DNA from: Acidisphaera sp. S103
GTDB taxonomy: Bacteria; Pseudomonadota; Alphaproteobacteria; Acetobacterales; Acetobacteraceae
Assembly: GCF_009765975.1 (NCBI RefSeq)
Contig: NZ_LMUJ01000085.1
Coordinates: 33,638 to 97,637, forward strand
Direction of reading: 5' to 3'
Length of the DNA: 64,000 nucleotides
In this document: in pieces, positions 33,382 through 41,901 of the stretch
How positions within the stretch are numbered: the stretch's first letter is position 1
How the letters are laid out: each line of letters starts with the position of its first letter
Made by a program: the position numbers and the translations under genes
The notes under the pieces: model-generated
Database searches by the model: none
What the model was told of the DNA's origin: nothing
What the model saw: only the letters and a program-made list of their open reading frames with translations

Positions 33382-34341
33382 TCAACTGATCCGCACCAGC
33401 TTCTGCAGGCTGCGGATACGCCGAGGCCTGGCGGCCCCGGGAAAAACATGCTCCCACGCGGAGTAGGAGACCTCGCCGACATACAGGTCGCCGCGGGAGT
33501 CCATCGCCAGCGTGTGCGGCGCGATGAACGCGCCGTCTTCCGTGCCGGCATGCGGCGCGCCCAGCCGGCCCAGCAACTGGCCTTTGTGATCCAGGACGGA
33601 GATACGCGGCCCGATATTCGGATACCGACGATTGATCGCCAGGAACGGCCCGAGTTCGCCGACGAAGAAGATCGGCTGTCTGGTCCCGTGCATATACAGC
33701 CCGCAGGGGCGGAACAGATTGTGCCATTGCGTCACGAATTTGCCGTCGGTGTCGAACACCTGGATGCGGTAGTTCTCGCGGTCGGCGATGTAGACGAACC
33801 CGTCATCGTCGCAGGTGATGTTGTGCACCACATTGAACTGGCCCGGGTCGGTGCCGAAATCGCCCCAGGACAGCTTCCAGCGCCCGTCGGCGCCGTATTT
33901 GTGCACCCGGGCGTTGCCGTAGCCGTCAGCGACCAGGATGTCGCCATCCGGCGTCAGCGCGGTCTGCGTCGGACGGTTGAACGGCTGGCCGCTGAACTCC
34001 GGTGCCGGCGCACCTTTGGTGCCGAGGGTCGAGAGGACCGCGCCGTCCAGGGTGCAGCGGTGGATGACGTGATCGCCTTCATCGGCGCACCAGATGGTTC
34101 CGTCGGGGGTCAGATGCACTGCGTGGGGGCGGTTGAATATCGTCTCGCCCCACGTCTTCAGCACCGTACCGTCGCGGTCGAGCACGATCATCGGCCGGTC
34201 GCCGCGGTTGAATACGAATACCCGATCCTGTTTGTCCACGGCGACGCCGCCGACGTCCTTCAGGTCCCAGTCATCCGGCAGTTTCGCCCAGCCGGGCTCG
34301 ACCCGGAACTTGAAATCGCCTGATCCGACGATGGCCGTCAT
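33382..34341 (-). CDS. NHL-repeat beta-propeller protein (peptidyl-alpha-hydroxyglycine lyase-like)
   Basis: A 319-residue NHL beta-propeller. The repeating blade pattern is clear (GGVAVDKQDRVFVFNRG, HAVHLTPDGTIWCADEGDH, ILVADGYGNARVHKY, FVYIADRENYRIQVFD). It resembles the lyase domain of peptidylglycine alpha-amidating enzyme, which splits alpha-hydroxyglycine. No signal peptide is seen. Its ATG overlaps the stop of the alpha-hydroxyacid oxidase gene by four bases, so the two are coupled; it may act on the oxidase's product or serve as a lactonase-like enzyme. A paralogue lies at 40796. Confidence 0.82.
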   Translation of the reverse strand: MTAIVGSGDFKFRVEPGWAKLPDDWDLKDVGGVAVDKQDRVFVFNRGDRPMIVLDRDGTVLKTWGETIFNRPHAVHLTPDGTIWCADEGDHVIHRCTLDGAVLSTLGTKGAPAPEFSGQPFNRPTQTALTPDGDILVADGYGNARVHKYGADGRWKLSWGDFGTDPGQFNVVHNITCDDDGFVYIADRENYRIQVFDTDGKFVTQWHNLFRPCGLYMHGTRQPIFFVGELGPFLAINRRYPNIGPRISVLDHKGQLLGRLGAPHAGTEDGAFIAPHTLAMDSRGDLYVGEVSYSAWEHVFPGAARPRRIRSLQKLVRIS

Positions 34342-35600
34342 GCGCGTATCCTTCCCGGTTGCGAGGCGACCAGCAGCGACGGGCCGACCTGGTCCAGGCC
34401 GGTGCAGCCCAGCATCGCCATGTTGCGGTCGATCTCCAGCGACAGCAGGGAGATCGCGTGCCGCACGCCGGCCTTGCCGCCGATCGCGGCGGCATACAGG
34501 AACGGCCGGCCGACAAAGGTGAACTGCGCGCCCAGCGCCAGTGCCTTCAGCACATCGGTGCCCCGGCGTATGCCGCTGTCCATGGCCACGGTCATCTGGC
34601 CGGCGGCATCCCGGACCTCGGGCAGTGCCGCCAGGGACGGCATGGCGCCATCGAGCTGCCGTCCGCCATGGTTGGACACGATGATGCCGTCGATCCCCAG
34701 TGCCTCGGCCTGTTGGGCGTCCTCGGGTGCCAGGATGCCCTTCAGCACCAGTGTTCCGGGCCAGCGGTCGCGGATCCAGGCGATGTCGTCCCAGCACAGT
34801 GCATCGCGGCGGCCGAAGCTGCGTTCGGCCTGGGCGGCGATCAGCGGGGCGCCGCGCACTGCGTCGACATTTTCGAAGTGCGGCATGCCGCGGGTGAGAA
34901 GCGTCCGGCACAGATTGCCGAACAGCCAGCGCGGATGGGTGATGCCATCCCAGGCCAGGCTCAGGCTCGGTCGCAGTGGCAGCATGAAGCCGTTGCGGGC
35001 ATTGTTCTCCCGGTTGCCGGCCACCGACACATCGACGGTGATGACAAGGGTGCGGTAGCCGGCTTTTGCCACGCGATCGACCAGGGGGCCGATGCGCGTG
35101 CGGTCGCCGGGGATGTAGGCCTGGAACCAGGCATCCTGATTGGCTTTCAGGATGGTTTCCAACGGCATCAGCGACGAACCGCTGAGGACGAACGGGATGT
35201 TGGCGGCGCCGGCGGCTTCGGCCAGCACCCGTTCACACTCGAACGCCATCAGCGACGTGGCGCCCATCGGCGCGATGCCGAACGGCGCGGCGTAGGTCTT
35301 GCCGAACAGCGATGCGCCCAGGCTGCGGCCGACGGTATTGACCAGCACGCGCGGGCGGAACGACCAAGCGGCAAAGGCGTTGCGGTTGGCGTCGCGTGCA
35401 GCATTGGTTTCCACGCCACCTTCGACGAAGCCGAAGATGCGGTGCGGCAGATGACGCCGAGCGCGTGGCTCCAGGTCGTCCAGGGCGTAGATGCCCGCCA
35501 GTCTGGCGGGCAGATCGGCTGCGAGCTGTGGCGTAACCGAGGAATAGACCCGTTCCTCGCTGCGCGGTTCGGTCGTGGCATCGGCGAAGTCGGCCGGCAT
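34338..35600 (-). CDS. FMN-dependent alpha-hydroxy-acid oxidase/dehydrogenase
   Basis: A 420-residue TIM-barrel flavoenzyme of the glycolate oxidase/L-lactate/mandelate dehydrogenase family. Conserved segments: PFGIAPMGATSLMAFECERV, VLSGSSLMPLE, WFQAYIPGDR, the catalytic His in SNHGGRQLDG, and DSGIRRGTDVLKALALGA that binds the FMN phosphate. It oxidises L-2-hydroxy acids to 2-keto acids. It is divergent from the enolase-superfamily gene at 35693 across a 92-base region holding the shared AT-rich motif. Confidence 0.92.
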   Translation of the reverse strand: MPADFADATTEPRSEERVYSSVTPQLAADLPARLAGIYALDDLEPRARRHLPHRIFGFVEGGVETNAARDANRNAFAAWSFRPRVLVNTVGRSLGASLFGKTYAAPFGIAPMGATSLMAFECERVLAEAAGAANIPFVLSGSSLMPLETILKANQDAWFQAYIPGDRTRIGPLVDRVAKAGYRTLVITVDVSVAGNRENNARNGFMLPLRPSLSLAWDGITHPRWLFGNLCRTLLTRGMPHFENVDAVRGAPLIAAQAERSFGRRDALCWDDIAWIRDRWPGTLVLKGILAPEDAQQAEALGIDGIIVSNHGGRQLDGAMPSLAALPEVRDAAGQMTVAMDSGIRRGTDVLKALALGAQFTFVGRPFLYAAAIGGKAGVRHAISLLSLEIDRNMAMLGCTGLDQVGPSLLVASQPGRIRA

Positions 35601-35618
35601 CCGCGTGTCTCCCCGTGG

Positions 35619-35663
35619 TTGCGGCTTCTAGGCGTATGGTAATATGATTGGACCTCCCGTCAA
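35619..35663. promoter_or_regulatory. back-to-back promoters with shared AT-rich operator-like motif
   Basis: Plus strand: TTGCGG (35619-35624), 18-base spacer, TATGAT (35643-35648, five of six). Minus strand: TTGACG (35663-35658), 16-base spacer, TACCAT (35641-35636). Both -10 elements fall in GTATGGTAATATGAT (35634-35648), which matches the site at 28139-28153. One bound regulator could control both genes. Confidence 0.6.
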
Positions 35664-35692
35664 GGATCACCCCACCGGGGAACGAGGCCGCC

Positions 35693-36829
35693 ATGAAGAT
35701 CACCGACGTTCGAGCTCATGTTTTGGAAGCGCAACTGGCGCAACCATTCGCGTATTCACGCATGTGGTATGCGAAACGAATGTCGATGATCGTCGAAATC
35801 ACCACCGATGAGGGTTTGGTTGGCTGGGGAGAATGTTACGGTCCGGCGCGCATCAATGCTGCCGTGGTGAAGGAACTCGGATCGTTTCTGATCGGACAAG
35901 ACCCGGTGCGCGGCGAATTCCTGTGGCACGAACTGTATGCCCGCTACCGCGACCACGGACAGAAGGGAGTCGTCATCCAGGGCCTCAGCGGGATCGACAT
36001 CGCGCTGTGGGACCTGAGGGGCAAGTATTTTGGCCAGCCAATCCACCGGCTGATGGGCGGGCCGGTGCGCGACAAGATCAAGGCCTATGCCACTGGCTTG
36101 TACCGCCGCGACCGCCCCGACCACACGGTGTATTTGTGCGAGGAAGCTCTCGAATCCCGCGCCCTCGGCTTTCAGGCGATGAAACTGAAAGTCGGCTTCG
36201 GCGTGGACGATGACGTCAAGGCGGTGCGAGCAGTGCGCGAAGCCATCGGCCCCGACATCGGGTTGATGATCGACGCCAACCACGCCTACGACGCCGTGGA
36301 GGCGATCCGCCTTGGCCGCCGCATCGAAAAATACGACATCGGCTGGTTCGAGGAACCGGTCCCGCCCGAGGACCTCGACGGCCATCTGGCGGTAAAATCC
36401 GCACTGTCGATCCCCATCGCCACCGGGGAGTGCGAATTCACCCGCATCGGCTTCCGTAGCCTGCTGGAACGCCGGGCCGCGGACTATATCCAGCCCGATT
36501 TATGCGCCGCCGGCGGCCTGTCCGAGTGCAAGAAGATCGCCGACATGGCGCTGGCCTTCGGCGTTCGGTTCGCTCCGCATGTCTGGGGTACCGGCATCGC
36601 CGTTGCTGCCGCGGTACAACTGCTGTCGGTGGCCGCGGATTGGACACCGCCGTCGCTGAACCCGGTGGAACCGATGCTGGAATTCGACCGCACCGAACAT
36701 CCGGTGCGCAGCGCGCTGCTGGCGGCACCGATCGCACCGGTGAACGGCTACGTCACGGTTCCGACCGGACCTGGCCTGGGGATCGAGGTGAACCGCGAGG
36801 TTCTTACGCGCTTTCGCGCGGACGCGTAG
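35693..36829 (+). CDS. mandelate racemase/muconate-lactonising (enolase superfamily) enzyme
   Basis: A 378-residue enolase-superfamily acid-sugar dehydratase or racemase. ATG 35693 begins the family N-terminus (MKITDVRAHVLEAQLAQPF). Catalytic signature: K-x-K in FQAMKLKVGFG, metal ligands Asp in LMIDANHAYD, Glu in GWFEEPVPPED and Glu in ATGECEFTR, and the general-base His in APHVWGTG. That set matches the mandelate racemase branch, which includes gluconate and galactarate dehydratases. It is divergent from the hydroxyacid oxidase gene. Confidence 0.9.
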   Translation: MKITDVRAHVLEAQLAQPFAYSRMWYAKRMSMIVEITTDEGLVGWGECYGPARINAAVVKELGSFLIGQDPVRGEFLWHELYARYRDHGQKGVVIQGLSGIDIALWDLRGKYFGQPIHRLMGGPVRDKIKAYATGLYRRDRPDHTVYLCEEALESRALGFQAMKLKVGFGVDDDVKAVRAVREAIGPDIGLMIDANHAYDAVEAIRLGRRIEKYDIGWFEEPVPPEDLDGHLAVKSALSIPIATGECEFTRIGFRSLLERRAADYIQPDLCAAGGLSECKKIADMALAFGVRFAPHVWGTGIAVAAAVQLLSVAADWTPPSLNPVEPMLEFDRTEHPVRSALLAAPIAPVNGYVTVPTGPGLGIEVNREVLTRFRADA

Positions 36830-37137
36830 AATGATGATGGAAGGAAGCCACCGATCTCCTTCCGGTTGAAACAAGCAATCAAGCGGACACGAAATTGCGC
36901 GGTGTTCGCACGGAAGTAATCAAGCGCACACAGAGTTGCACCGAGTTTGCACAGAGTGGCACTGAGAAAAGAATTGGGCGCTTCGCGCGGTTGATTTGGC
37001 GTTCATGGCCGAACTTAGTGCATGTAGCGTAACATGGTCTTCTCGGTGCAACTCCGTGCAAACTCGGTGCAACTCTGTGTGCGCTTGATTGCTTTGTCGA
37101 ACCAAAATACGAACCAGCCCAGACGAGCACTGCCGCC
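36830..37137. other. gene-free region with a long inverted repeat
   Basis: This 308-base gap lies between a plus-strand gene and a minus-strand gene that converge. Most of it is taken up by the inverted repeat at 36918-37090. A further partial copy of the arm start (AATCAAGCGGACAC) lies at 36878-36891. No promoter, RNA gene or ORF of interest was seen. Confidence 0.6.
36918..37090. repeat. 51-bp inverted repeat with 71-base loop
   Basis: Arms 36918-36968 and 37040-37090 match in 48 of 51 positions. Each arm is built of degenerate tandem units of about ten bases of the form TTGCACNGAG. The structure could fold as a long RNA or DNA hairpin between two convergent genes. It resembles a miniature repeat element rather than a simple terminator; transposase ends or target duplications were not found. 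Confidence 0.85.
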
Positions 37138-37893
37138 TCAGCCCAATTCCAATGCCGGAAACCCGGCAATACCCATAGACACTGCCTTGGCTGGTAGCGT
37201 GATGGGGGTAGGGGTTACCAGCGTGCCCGTCAGCACGATCTCGCCTGCACGCAACGAAAGTCCGTTTCGTGCAAGCGCCTTTGCCAGCCATCGCAATGAG
37301 TCGAATGCGCTCAGTACATCCTGTGCCGAACCAGTCTTGCGCTGGCCATCGATCTCGATGAAGCCTGCGGCGGTGGTCAGATCCTGCGTGCGCCACGCGG
37401 GATTTTCCGGCCCGAGGACAAAGCCGACCTGGAAGAAGTCGTCGGCGATCAGACTGGGCACCCCGACCGCCATAGCGTCGCCGTAACGGTTATCGATGAT
37501 TTCGCACGCGATGTGGCAAGCACCGATCGCGTCCGCAACATCCACATCATCACCGTCAAGGTCACGCCGCAACACCACCGCGATCTCGCACTCCAGTGAT
37601 GGGCTGGCCAACCCCCGGCCCAAAGCATCCGCCAGCGACGGCGACCGCCCGCTGGCGAGCAACCCCGCATAGACCGGCTCCCGCAACCCGAAACCACGCT
37701 GGCCGCCGACCGATGTGCACCCGACCTTCCAGCCCACCCGAACGTCGCCACCAGCGGCAAGCCGATCATGGACGGCAGCTTGCAGGCGGTAACCATCCTC
37801 GATCGTCGAGGGGCGAAGCGGCGGCGCGATCCCTGACCAGTCCGGCCGCCGGCTGCGCGCCTCGACGAACGCCTGCACACTTTCCTGGTTCAT
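37138..37893 (-). CDS. 2-keto-4-pentenoate hydratase/FAH-family protein
   Basis: A 251-residue FAH/MhpD-like enzyme. ATG 37893 has AGGGG eight bases upstream; a frame to 37908 exists. RVGWKVGCTS near residue 58 and the metal-binding E-x-E in LECEIAVVL near 105 are typical of hydratases and decarboxylases acting on 2-keto-4-enoates from meta-cleavage or acid-sugar routes. It follows the TRAP receptor gene by 21 bases on the same strand and likely acts on the product of the imported acid. Confidence 0.86.
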   Translation of the reverse strand: MNQESVQAFVEARSRRPDWSGIAPPLRPSTIEDGYRLQAAVHDRLAAGGDVRVGWKVGCTSVGGQRGFGLREPVYAGLLASGRSPSLADALGRGLASPSLECEIAVVLRRDLDGDDVDVADAIGACHIACEIIDNRYGDAMAVGVPSLIADDFFQVGFVLGPENPAWRTQDLTTAAGFIEIDGQRKTGSAQDVLSAFDSLRWLAKALARNGLSLRAGEIVLTGTLVTPTPITLPAKAVSMGIAGFPALELG

Positions 37894-37914
37894 GAACTTG
37901 CCCCTCATCCCCCG

Positions 37915-38919
37915 TCAGCCGATTTTACCGACATATTTCTCCAGCGTTGTCCAGGCCTCGTCACCGAGTTTCCCCCGCCACTCCGCGTAGAATTTCGCCG
38001 CACGCAACTGCGCCCTGAAACTGTCGGGATCGGTGTCGTTGAACACCATGCCCTTGCCGACCAGCAGGCTTTTCGTCGACTCGTTCAGCTTGGCGATGTC
38101 CGCCCGCTGGTCGATCGCCACCTCGTTGAAGTTCCGAGCAACGATCGTTTGCAGATCGGGCGGCAGCGCATGCCAGGCATCGGCATTGCAGCAGATCCAG
38201 AAGCCATCCCACACATGGTTGGTCATCGAGCAGTATTTCTGCACCTCGTAGAACTTCCCCGCCTCCACCTGCGACAGCGGGTTTTCCTGTCCATCGACGA
38301 TGTGCGTCTGCAGTGCCGAGTAGACCTCACCGTACTGCATCCCCACCGGTGCCGCCTTCAGCGCCTGGAACAGGCTGATCAGGCTTGGTGCTATCGGCGT
38401 GCGCAGCTTCAAGCCGTCCAGGTCGGCAACAGTCCGCACCGGGTGGTTGCTGGTGGTGATCTGCCGGAAACCAAGGTCCCACATCCGGTCCATCGGCATC
38501 AGCCCGGCCTTGGCGATGATCTGGCTCCGCACGAGGCGCCCCAGATCGCCATCCATCGCTGGCCATACCTTGCTGTAATCGGCGAAGATAAACCCCAGCG
38601 CATTGACCGCCGTCACCGGCAGGATCGAGGACAGGATCTGCCCCGTCGGCTGGCAGAATTCGATCGCACCACTGCGGGCCTGGGACAGCAGGTCGTTGTC
38701 GCCGCCCAACTGGCTGTCGGGGAAGACGTGCAGCTCCATGCGTCCCTTGCTGTCGCTGGCGATACGATCGCCGACCTCCTGCAGCCGCTTGTTGAACGGA
38801 TGTGCCGCCGGCGTGCTGGTGCCAATCTTATAGGAAAATTCAGCATCCGCCCGAGCCCGGCGTGACCCCAGCGCGAGCGCGGCGCCACCCAGGGCCATTG
38901 CCCGTCGTGTTGTTTTCAT
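37915..38919 (-). CDS. TRAP transporter substrate-binding protein (DctP family)
   Basis: A 334-residue periplasmic receptor. ATG 38919 fits a Tat-type leader (TTRRAMALGGAALALGSRRARA); an upstream ATG at 38943 would overlap the permease stop. Core segments: LSQARSGAIEFCQPTGQIL, GLKLRTPIAPSLISLFQALK with the conserved Arg that binds a carboxylate, and YGEVYSALQTHIVDGQENPL. It lies downstream of its fused permease. It is not closely similar to the receptor at 20926, so the ligand is probably different. Confidence 0.92.
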   Translation of the reverse strand: MKTTRRAMALGGAALALGSRRARADAEFSYKIGTSTPAAHPFNKRLQEVGDRIASDSKGRMELHVFPDSQLGGDNDLLSQARSGAIEFCQPTGQILSSILPVTAVNALGFIFADYSKVWPAMDGDLGRLVRSQIIAKAGLMPMDRMWDLGFRQITTSNHPVRTVADLDGLKLRTPIAPSLISLFQALKAAPVGMQYGEVYSALQTHIVDGQENPLSQVEAGKFYEVQKYCSMTNHVWDGFWICCNADAWHALPPDLQTIVARNFNEVAIDQRADIAKLNESTKSLLVGKGMVFNDTDPDSFRAQLRAAKFYAEWRGKLGDEAWTTLEKYVGKIG

Positions 38920-38939
38920 TGTTTCGTTTCCACCTTTAT

Positions 38940-40790
38940 TCATAACGCAACGGTCGTCAGCCATGGCACGGCCGTCACCACGACCAGCCCGATCAGCAAC
39001 GCCAGGATGTAGCGGCCGATATACGGCAGCCCTTCCTCCGGATCGCAGGACCCGATCGCGCAGGCGACGTAATAGCCAACGCCGAACGGCGGCGAGAACA
39101 GCCCCACGCCCATGCTGAGCACGGCGACCACGGCATAATGCACCTCATTCAGCCCAAGCTGATGCGCGATCGGGAACAGCAGCGGGCCCATCAGCACGAT
39201 CGCCGGAATGCCCTCCAGCACACTGCCCAGCACGATGAAGATCAGCGCCGAGACCGCCAGGAACGACGCCGCGCCACCGGGGACATGGACGATCCAGGCC
39301 GCCACCCCGCGTGAGATGCCGGACTGGGTGATCGCCCAGGCCATCGCCGTGGCGGCGCCGACGATCAGCAGGATGGCGCCCGACAGGTTGGCGGTCTGCA
39401 CCATCATGGGCCACAACCTGGCCCACTCGAACCGCCGGTAGATCAGCAGCCCGGCGACGCAGGCATAGACGATGCCGATGGTCGACACCTCGGTCGCCGT
39501 CGCCACCCCTTCGACGATCGCTGCCCGTATCACGAACGGCAGCGCCAGTGCCGGCAGGGCAACGACCAGGCTGCGCAGGATGGCGGAGCCACTGGCGCGT
39601 GGCGCGACATTGTCACCGCGCCGAGCACGCAGCCAAACCACGAAGGCCAGGAACAGCCCGCCGGTGATCCCCGGCACCACGCCGCCGGCGAACAGGCCGG
39701 CGATGGAAATCCCGGTCACCGATCCGATCGTGATCAGGATCAGGCTGGGCGGAATCGTCTCGGTCTGCGACCCGGTGGCGGCCAGCAGGGCAACCAGTTC
39801 GCCGCGCGGGATGCCGCGCTTCACCATCTCGGGGAACAGCGCCGGCGCGATCGCCGCCATATCCGCCGCCTTCGACCCGGAGATGCCGGAAACCAGGTAC
39901 ATCGCCGCGATCAGCACATAGGACAGCCCGCCACGCACATGGCCCAGCAGGTTGGACAGGAACGTCACGATGACGGCCGCCATGCCGGTCATCTCGATCA
40001 GCAGCCCCAGGAACACGAACAGCGGAATAGACAGCAGCACCGGGTGGCTCATGCCCGCGTCCATGCGGGCAACCAGCACCGACAGCGGGATATGCGTCGA
40101 CAGCGCCAGGTAGCCGAGTGTCGCGATACCGAAAGAAAACGCGATTGGGATGCCGGCCAGCACGGTCGCCGCGGCAACCCCCAGGAAAAACACCAGCAGG
40201 TTCAGATTGCCGAGATGGTGAAACACCGGCGCCAGCAACACCATCACCCCGCAAAGCGCCAGGAACACCGCAAACCCGGCGGCATCCGCCAGCCCAGGGC
40301 GCCGCACGCGGGACAGCATGGCGACCAGCATTAACGCGATCCCCACGGGCATCGCCGCCGCCCGCCATGCCATCGACAGATTGATGGTGGTCAAGCTGAC
40401 GATCTGCTCGTTCTGCACGTAACGCAGCGCCGGCATCAGGGTGGACAGCAGGAACACCACCGCGGCCGTCACCGCGAACGCCTCCAGCCCACGCCGAACC
40501 CTCGGCGCGGTGCGGTTGATCAGCGCCGTCATCCGCATATGCGCCCGTCCGCGCACCGCCAGCACCGCACCCAGCATCGCCAGCCACAGGAACAGCAGCG
40601 ACGTCAGTTCGTCCACCCAGATCTGCGGCGCGTGGAAGGCGTAGCGCGCGACCACGCCGATGCTCAGCAGCACGATCTCCGCCGTCAGCAGTACCACGCA
40701 CACCGTCGCCAGCAGATGGCCGAACCAGCGATCCAGCACCACGCCAATCCCGGGTCCGGCGACCAACGGCTTTTCGGAGACGATCTGCAT
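38940..40790 (-). CDS. TRAP transporter fused DctQ-DctM permease
   Basis: A 616-residue permease with the DctQ domain (four helices, residues about 20-175, containing PQIWVDELTSLLFLWLAMLG) fused to DctM (from about 180). SGSKAADMAAIAPALFPEMV and EGIPAIVLMGPLLFPIA are DctM signatures. It forms an organic-acid importer with the receptor just downstream. The NHL gene 40796-41797 ends five bases upstream, so NHL, permease, receptor and FAH-type hydratase form one minus-strand operon. Confidence 0.93.
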   Translation of the reverse strand: MQIVSEKPLVAGPGIGVVLDRWFGHLLATVCVVLLTAEIVLLSIGVVARYAFHAPQIWVDELTSLLFLWLAMLGAVLAVRGRAHMRMTALINRTAPRVRRGLEAFAVTAAVVFLLSTLMPALRYVQNEQIVSLTTINLSMAWRAAAMPVGIALMLVAMLSRVRRPGLADAAGFAVFLALCGVMVLLAPVFHHLGNLNLLVFFLGVAAATVLAGIPIAFSFGIATLGYLALSTHIPLSVLVARMDAGMSHPVLLSIPLFVFLGLLIEMTGMAAVIVTFLSNLLGHVRGGLSYVLIAAMYLVSGISGSKAADMAAIAPALFPEMVKRGIPRGELVALLAATGSQTETIPPSLILITIGSVTGISIAGLFAGGVVPGITGGLFLAFVVWLRARRGDNVAPRASGSAILRSLVVALPALALPFVIRAAIVEGVATATEVSTIGIVYACVAGLLIYRRFEWARLWPMMVQTANLSGAILLIVGAATAMAWAITQSGISRGVAAWIVHVPGGAASFLAVSALIFIVLGSVLEGIPAIVLMGPLLFPIAHQLGLNEVHYAVVAVLSMGVGLFSPPFGVGYYVACAIGSCDPEEGLPYIGRYILALLIGLVVVTAVPWLTTVAL

Positions 40791-40795
40791 CGCGA

Positions 40796-41797
40796 TCAGC
40801 CAGGATCGGGCAGTTTCTCCAGCTTCTGCAGTGCCTTCAGATTGTCCGGCCGAGGTTTCCCCGGAAACGCTGACGGCCAGGAACTGGCCACCACTTCCCC
40901 CACATAGATATCGCCACGCGAGTCCACCGCGATCCCATGCGGCGACATGAACTGCCCCGGTTCCTGCCCCGTCGCATCATGCGTCCGGCCCAAGCGAGCC
41001 AGCACATTGCCCTTGCCGTCGAGGATGCTGACCCGCGGCCCGATATTCGGATACTGCCGGTTGACGGACATATACGGCCCGATCTCACCCACATAGCACA
41101 GCGGACAGCGGCCGAACGTCATGCACAGCCCGCTGGGCCGGTGCAGGTTGTTCCACTGCGTCTCGAACTTGCCGTTGCCGTCGAACACCTGGATGCGATG
41201 CGCCTCGCGGTCGGCGACATAGACCCAGCCATCCGGGTCGCAGACGATATTGTGTGGCAGGTTGAACTCACCGGGACCGCTGCCGGGACGCCCCCAACTC
41301 AGCAGCAGCTTGCCGTCAGGCGAATACTTGTGGACCCGAGCGTTGCCGTAGCCGTCGGAAACATACAGGTCGCCGCTGGGCGACAGTGCCGTATGCGTGC
41401 AGCGGTTGAACGGCTGGCCGGACATGAACGGCGATGCCTTGCCGGGCACGCCAAGCTGCATCAGCACCTTGCCCTCCGGAGTGACCTGCCGGACGGTGTG
41501 GTCGCCGTCATCGGTGCAGTAGATCGTGCCGTCCGCTGCCATCTGGATACCGTGCGCGTGGGAAAAAGTATCCTCACCAAACGAGCGCAGGAATTTCCCC
41601 TGCCGGTCGAACACGATCATCGGGTGCTGACCGCGATTGAAGACAAACACGTTGTCGTTCTGGTCCACCCCGACCGCGGCGACCTCGTGGAAGCTCCAGC
41701 CATCGGGAAGCTGAGCCCAATCGCGGTTCACCCGATAGCGGAACGCGCCTTCGCCGAGGATCACCTGACCATCGACCACTTCCTGGCCTTCCTGCAC
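40796..41797 (-). CDS. NHL-repeat beta-propeller protein (peptidyl-alpha-hydroxyglycine lyase-like)
   Basis: A 333-residue NHL beta-propeller, clearly paralogous to 33382-34341: shared blades include VFVFNRG, DGYGNARVHKY, VYVADREAHRIQVFD and RQYPNIGPRVSILD. The C-terminal blade closes with SPHGIAVDSRGDIYVGEV. It heads the operon with the second TRAP transporter and a hydratase. The repeated association of this propeller with hydroxy-acid uptake and oxidation suggests that it acts on a common intermediate, possibly a lactone or alpha-hydroxy amide. Confidence 0.82.
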   Translation of the reverse strand: MQEGQEVVDGQVILGEGAFRYRVNRDWAQLPDGWSFHEVAAVGVDQNDNVFVFNRGQHPMIVFDRQGKFLRSFGEDTFSHAHGIQMAADGTIYCTDDGDHTVRQVTPEGKVLMQLGVPGKASPFMSGQPFNRCTHTALSPSGDLYVSDGYGNARVHKYSPDGKLLLSWGRPGSGPGEFNLPHNIVCDPDGWVYVADREAHRIQVFDGNGKFETQWNNLHRPSGLCMTFGRCPLCYVGEIGPYMSVNRQYPNIGPRVSILDGKGNVLARLGRTHDATGQEPGQFMSPHGIAVDSRGDIYVGEVVASSWPSAFPGKPRPDNLKALQKLEKLPDPG

Positions 41798-41880
41798 GCC
41801 CGTCCTCCATCATCTTTTGTTCTGCTGCTTAAGTCTGGGCCGCGCTGCTCGGTTGGACAATTTGCTTTTTCGACCCAATC

Positions 41881-41901
41881 GATTACTTTTGGTGATCAAT
41901 G
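41881..41901. promoter_or_regulatory. LysR-box candidate at the lysR start
   Basis: GATTAC-TTTTG-GTGATC (41881-41897) is an imperfect inverted repeat, five of six pairs, with a T-N11-A core (41883 to 41895), abutting the ATG at 41899. It could mediate autorepression and control of the divergent NHL/TRAP operon. Confidence 0.4.

Noticed and set aside
36830..37137. Inverted repeat considered as insertion-sequence ends
   Set aside because: No transposase frame and no target duplication; listed as a repeat only.
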